Assembly (NCBI RefSeq): GCF_963662255.1
Contig: NW_026912212.1
Location: 186,001-250,000, forward strand
Length of the DNA stretch: 64,000 nt
From: Cinclus cinclus
Lineage: Eukaryota > Chordata > Aves > Passeriformes > Cinclidae
Direction: 5' to 3'
Under the pieces are notes generated by a model. That model ran no database searches. It saw nothing but the letters and a program-made list of their open reading frames with translations, and was not told the DNA's origin. Below are positions 61,727-64,000 of the stretch, piece after piece. The stretch's first letter is position 1. The number at the start of each line of letters is the position of its first letter. The position numbers were made by a program, and so were the translations under genes.

Positions 61727-63105
61727 AGCTGGCAACTAGGCTGCCAGAGTGCAGAATGTCGGCGGTCTGGCACGCCTGCTTGCCGAAAGCCAGGATCAGC
61801 GAGACAGCGTGCTAGGCTCTGTTTCACAGCACCCTGGAGAACACGCCCTTGAAGAATGCCCTCTCTGCTCCGCAAAAGCTCTGCCACAGTGAAGGTGGAA
61901 GAAGCAGCCTGTGGCCACGGGCAGAGCTGGTCAACAGCTGCGCCTAACTTTCCCAAGCTGCGAGAGCATTCTCAGCCGAGTTCTGCTTTGACAGAGCTAT
62001 TGCTGAACTTTTGCAGCCCCGGAGGCTGCTGAAACCAAGGCTGTGTTCTGCCTCTTCATTCTTGCCTTCCTGTGCTCCAGCGAGAAGTGAAGCTCTGGCA
62101 CGGCATTCAGCTTTGCCGCCTCTCTGCACGGAAAGCACTAGACAGAACTAGTGTGCTTCGTGCATGCTCTCTCCTCGCTTTTATGGTCACTGCTCTGCTT
62201 TTTGCTTGGCAGCGTTCCAAGGGTCCACGGCATACCTCTTGCACAGCGAGAGGTGGCCGGCGAGGAATACTTGCTGGCTTAAGTCGTTCCATGCTCAAGG
62301 CATTCATCAGAGCAACACCATGGGGGAAAAGAGGGGGGAACATTGCAGGACAAATTTCTATGCTGGAACAGGATTGTCTGCGAGACAGCTCTCCGCAGCG
62401 CTAGTATTTGGCCAGGCTGAAATCAGCGCCACGGGAAGCCAATCTGACAAGCGGAGTGCAACGAGCGCGGCGATATGGGGCCACTTGGCAGGTGGCCGAA
62501 GAAAGACGGCTGCCCCGCGAATGTGGTGCCAGAAGGCAAGTTTCAGCAGGGCGTTGCGGGCGAGCTTAATGTGTAGCCGCAGTTGTTCTAGGCGAGATTG
62601 TAGCCGAGAAGCTTTCCGTCTCCATTCACGAGACAAGAAAAGCAGAACGCAATGGTCTAGAGGGTTGAGAAGAAAAGTGCTCGTAGCGAGCTCGTTGCGG
62701 CAGAAGCGAAAGCCAGGAGCAGCGTGCTCGCTGCGAGAAGTAGACGGCGCTTCGCCTCCTTGGGAAGGAAATGGCGTCTGGGCACGAACGGCAGCCAGCG
62801 AAGCTTCAGAACAGCAGGCTGTTCTGCTCAGCGTGCGAGCCTGAAGTGAGTGGCAAGGGCTAAGGGGACAGTTCCAAGGCATCTAGCTTTCCTGCTAGCA
62901 ATGCCATTTCTACCCTGCTGTGGAAAACATTGTCCTTTGCCCTTCTGCTCCGCGAGGCAGAGAGCACCTCGGCAGACGCAGTGCAGAGGGAAAGGACACA
63001 GTATCCGAGGGAGCGTGACGCCGCTTAGGCGGGCAAAGCAGAAAGGTGCCGCCCGGCACTGGCTTTGACTCCCTGAGCTTCCTTGCTAGGACAGCAGCTG
63101 CCGAA
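61727..63105 (+). repeat. Satellite unit 46, long class
   Basis: 1379 bases, with the 14-base segment at 62920-62933. T225 (base 61951) and T798 (base 62524) together, as in unit 39, but with G1047, G1109 and A1278. Private A-to-C change at base 62953 (position 1213), which creates a CpG. Confidence 0.97.
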
Positions 63106-64000
63106 AGCTGGCAACTAGGCTGCCAGAGTGCAGAATGTCGGCGGTCTGGCACGCCTGCTTGCCGAAAGCCAGGATCAGCGAGACAGCGTGCTAGGCTCTG
63201 TTTCACAGCACCCTGGAGAACACGCCCTTGAAGAATGCCCTCTCTGCTCCGCAAAAGCTCTGCCACAGTGAAGGTGGAAGAAGCAGCCTGTGGCCACGGG
63301 CAGAGCTGGTCAACAGCTGCGCCTAACTTGCCCAAGCTGCGAGAGCATTCTCAGCCGAGTTCTGCTTTGACAGAGCTATTGCTGAACTTTTGCAGCCCCG
63401 GAGGCTGCTGAAACCAAGGCTGTGTTCTGCCTCTTCATTCTTGCCTTCCTGTGCTCCAGCGAGAAGTGAAGCTCTGGCACGGCATTCAGCTTTGCCGCCT
63501 CTCTGCACGGAAAGCACTAGACAGAACTAGTGTGCTTCGTGCATGCTCTCTCCTCGCTTTTATGGTCACTGCTCTGCTTTTTGCTTGGCAGCGTTCCAAG
63601 GGTCCACGGCATACCTCTTGCACAGCGAGAGGTGGCCGGCGAGGAATACTTGCTGGCTTAAGTCGTTCCATGCTCAAGGCATTCATCAGAGCAACACCAT
63701 GGGGGAAAAGAGGGGGGAACACTGCAGGACAAATTTCTATGCTGGAACAGGATTGTCTGCGAGACAGCTCTCCGCAGCGCTAGTATTTGGCCAGGCTGAA
63801 ATCAGCGCCACGGGAAGCCAATCTGACAAGCGGAGTGCAACGAGCGCGGCGATATGGGGCCACTTGGCAGGTGGCCGAAGAAAGACGGCTGCCCCGCGAA
63901 TGGGGTGCCAGAAGGCAAGTTTCAGCAGGGCGTTGCGGGCGAGCTTAATGTGTAGCCGCAGTTGTTCTAGGCGAGATTGTAGCCGAGAAGCTTTCCGTCT
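63106..64000 (+). repeat. Satellite unit 47, partial (first 895 bases)
   Basis: The unit is cut by the window edge. C617 and G830 are visible, and no private change was noticed. Its length class cannot be read. Confidence 0.97.

Larger units (their letters stand above)
1..64000 (+). repeat. Macrosatellite tandem array, 46 full units plus one partial
   Basis: The array repeats with a period of 1365 or 1379 bases from the first base to the last, always in the same orientation and with no interrupting sequence. The phase is arbitrary, because neither array edge lies in the window. The twelve sites varying in two or more units are 135 (C/G), 204 (G/C), 225 (G/T), 492 (C/A), 617 (C/T), 798 (G/T), 830 (C/G), 831 (C/T), 1047 (C/G), 1109 (A/G), 1147 (T/G) and 1278 (A/G). 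A 14-base presence/absence variant follows position 1193. Seven further substitutions occur in one unit each. By hand count unit 1 is about 57% G+C with about 77 CpGs. No coding, RNA-gene or transposon signature is recognisable. The array is most likely a eukaryotic heterochromatic satellite; a centromeric location is possible but not shown. Confidence 0.97.

Noticed and set aside
1..64000. CRISPR array or phage/bacterial repeat system
   Set aside because: The repeats are over 1.3 kb and contiguous, with no short repeat-spacer structure and no associated genes.
1..64000. Ribosomal DNA, 5S or tRNA gene cluster, or a DUX4-type coding macrosatellite
   Set aside because: No conserved rRNA or tRNA segments, no A/B-box pair and no homeodomain-like translation are visible in any frame.

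Overview
The whole 64,000-base window is one uninterrupted head-to-tail tandem array of a single G+C-rich satellite (macrosatellite) unit. I see no gene, RNA gene, transposable element, inversion or unique sequence in it. With the phase fixed at base 1, there are 46 complete units and one partial unit of 895 bases at the right edge. All are in the same orientation, and the array runs off both ends of the window. Units come in two length classes: 1365 bases (23 units) and 1379 bases (22 units). The difference is one 14-base segment between unit positions 1193 and 1194. A single exceptional unit of 1372 bases (48000-49371) carries four small indels. Apart from the indels, units differ at only a few positions each, so typical pairwise identity is above 99.5%.

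The organism cannot be named from sequence alone. Kilobase-long satellite units repeated for more than 60 kb with near-perfect homogenisation point to a eukaryotic nuclear chromosome, in pericentromeric, centromeric or other heterochromatin. By hand count, unit 1 is about 57% G+C with about 77 CpG dinucleotides (observed/expected about 0.7). This recalls G+C-rich vertebrate macrosatellites, or the chromosome-specific kilobase repeats known at some chicken centromeres, but that is inference.

Layout by variant zones: units 1-20 (1-27370) are mostly the short class, with a long unit at units 4, 8, 12 and 16 (plus unit 5). Within this zone, units 6-9 and 10-13 form a tandemly duplicated four-unit block of 5474 bases that shares three rare markers in register; it is the clearest higher-order repeat here. 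Units 17-26 show traces of a three-unit register. Units 21-46 (27371-63105) are mostly the long class and carry a different set of rare markers. Site combinations are shuffled over short distances, as expected from gene conversion and unequal exchange.

Open reading frames occur on both strands of every unit (the longest is 226 codons, unit positions 438-1118). They overlap antisense, resemble no family I recognise and vary without sign of constraint, so none is annotated as a gene. The window holds no protein-coding system; what merits a second look is the array's architecture, base composition, mutation pattern and dense short dyads. Variant sites are given as unit positions, numbered on the short 1365-base form starting at base 1.
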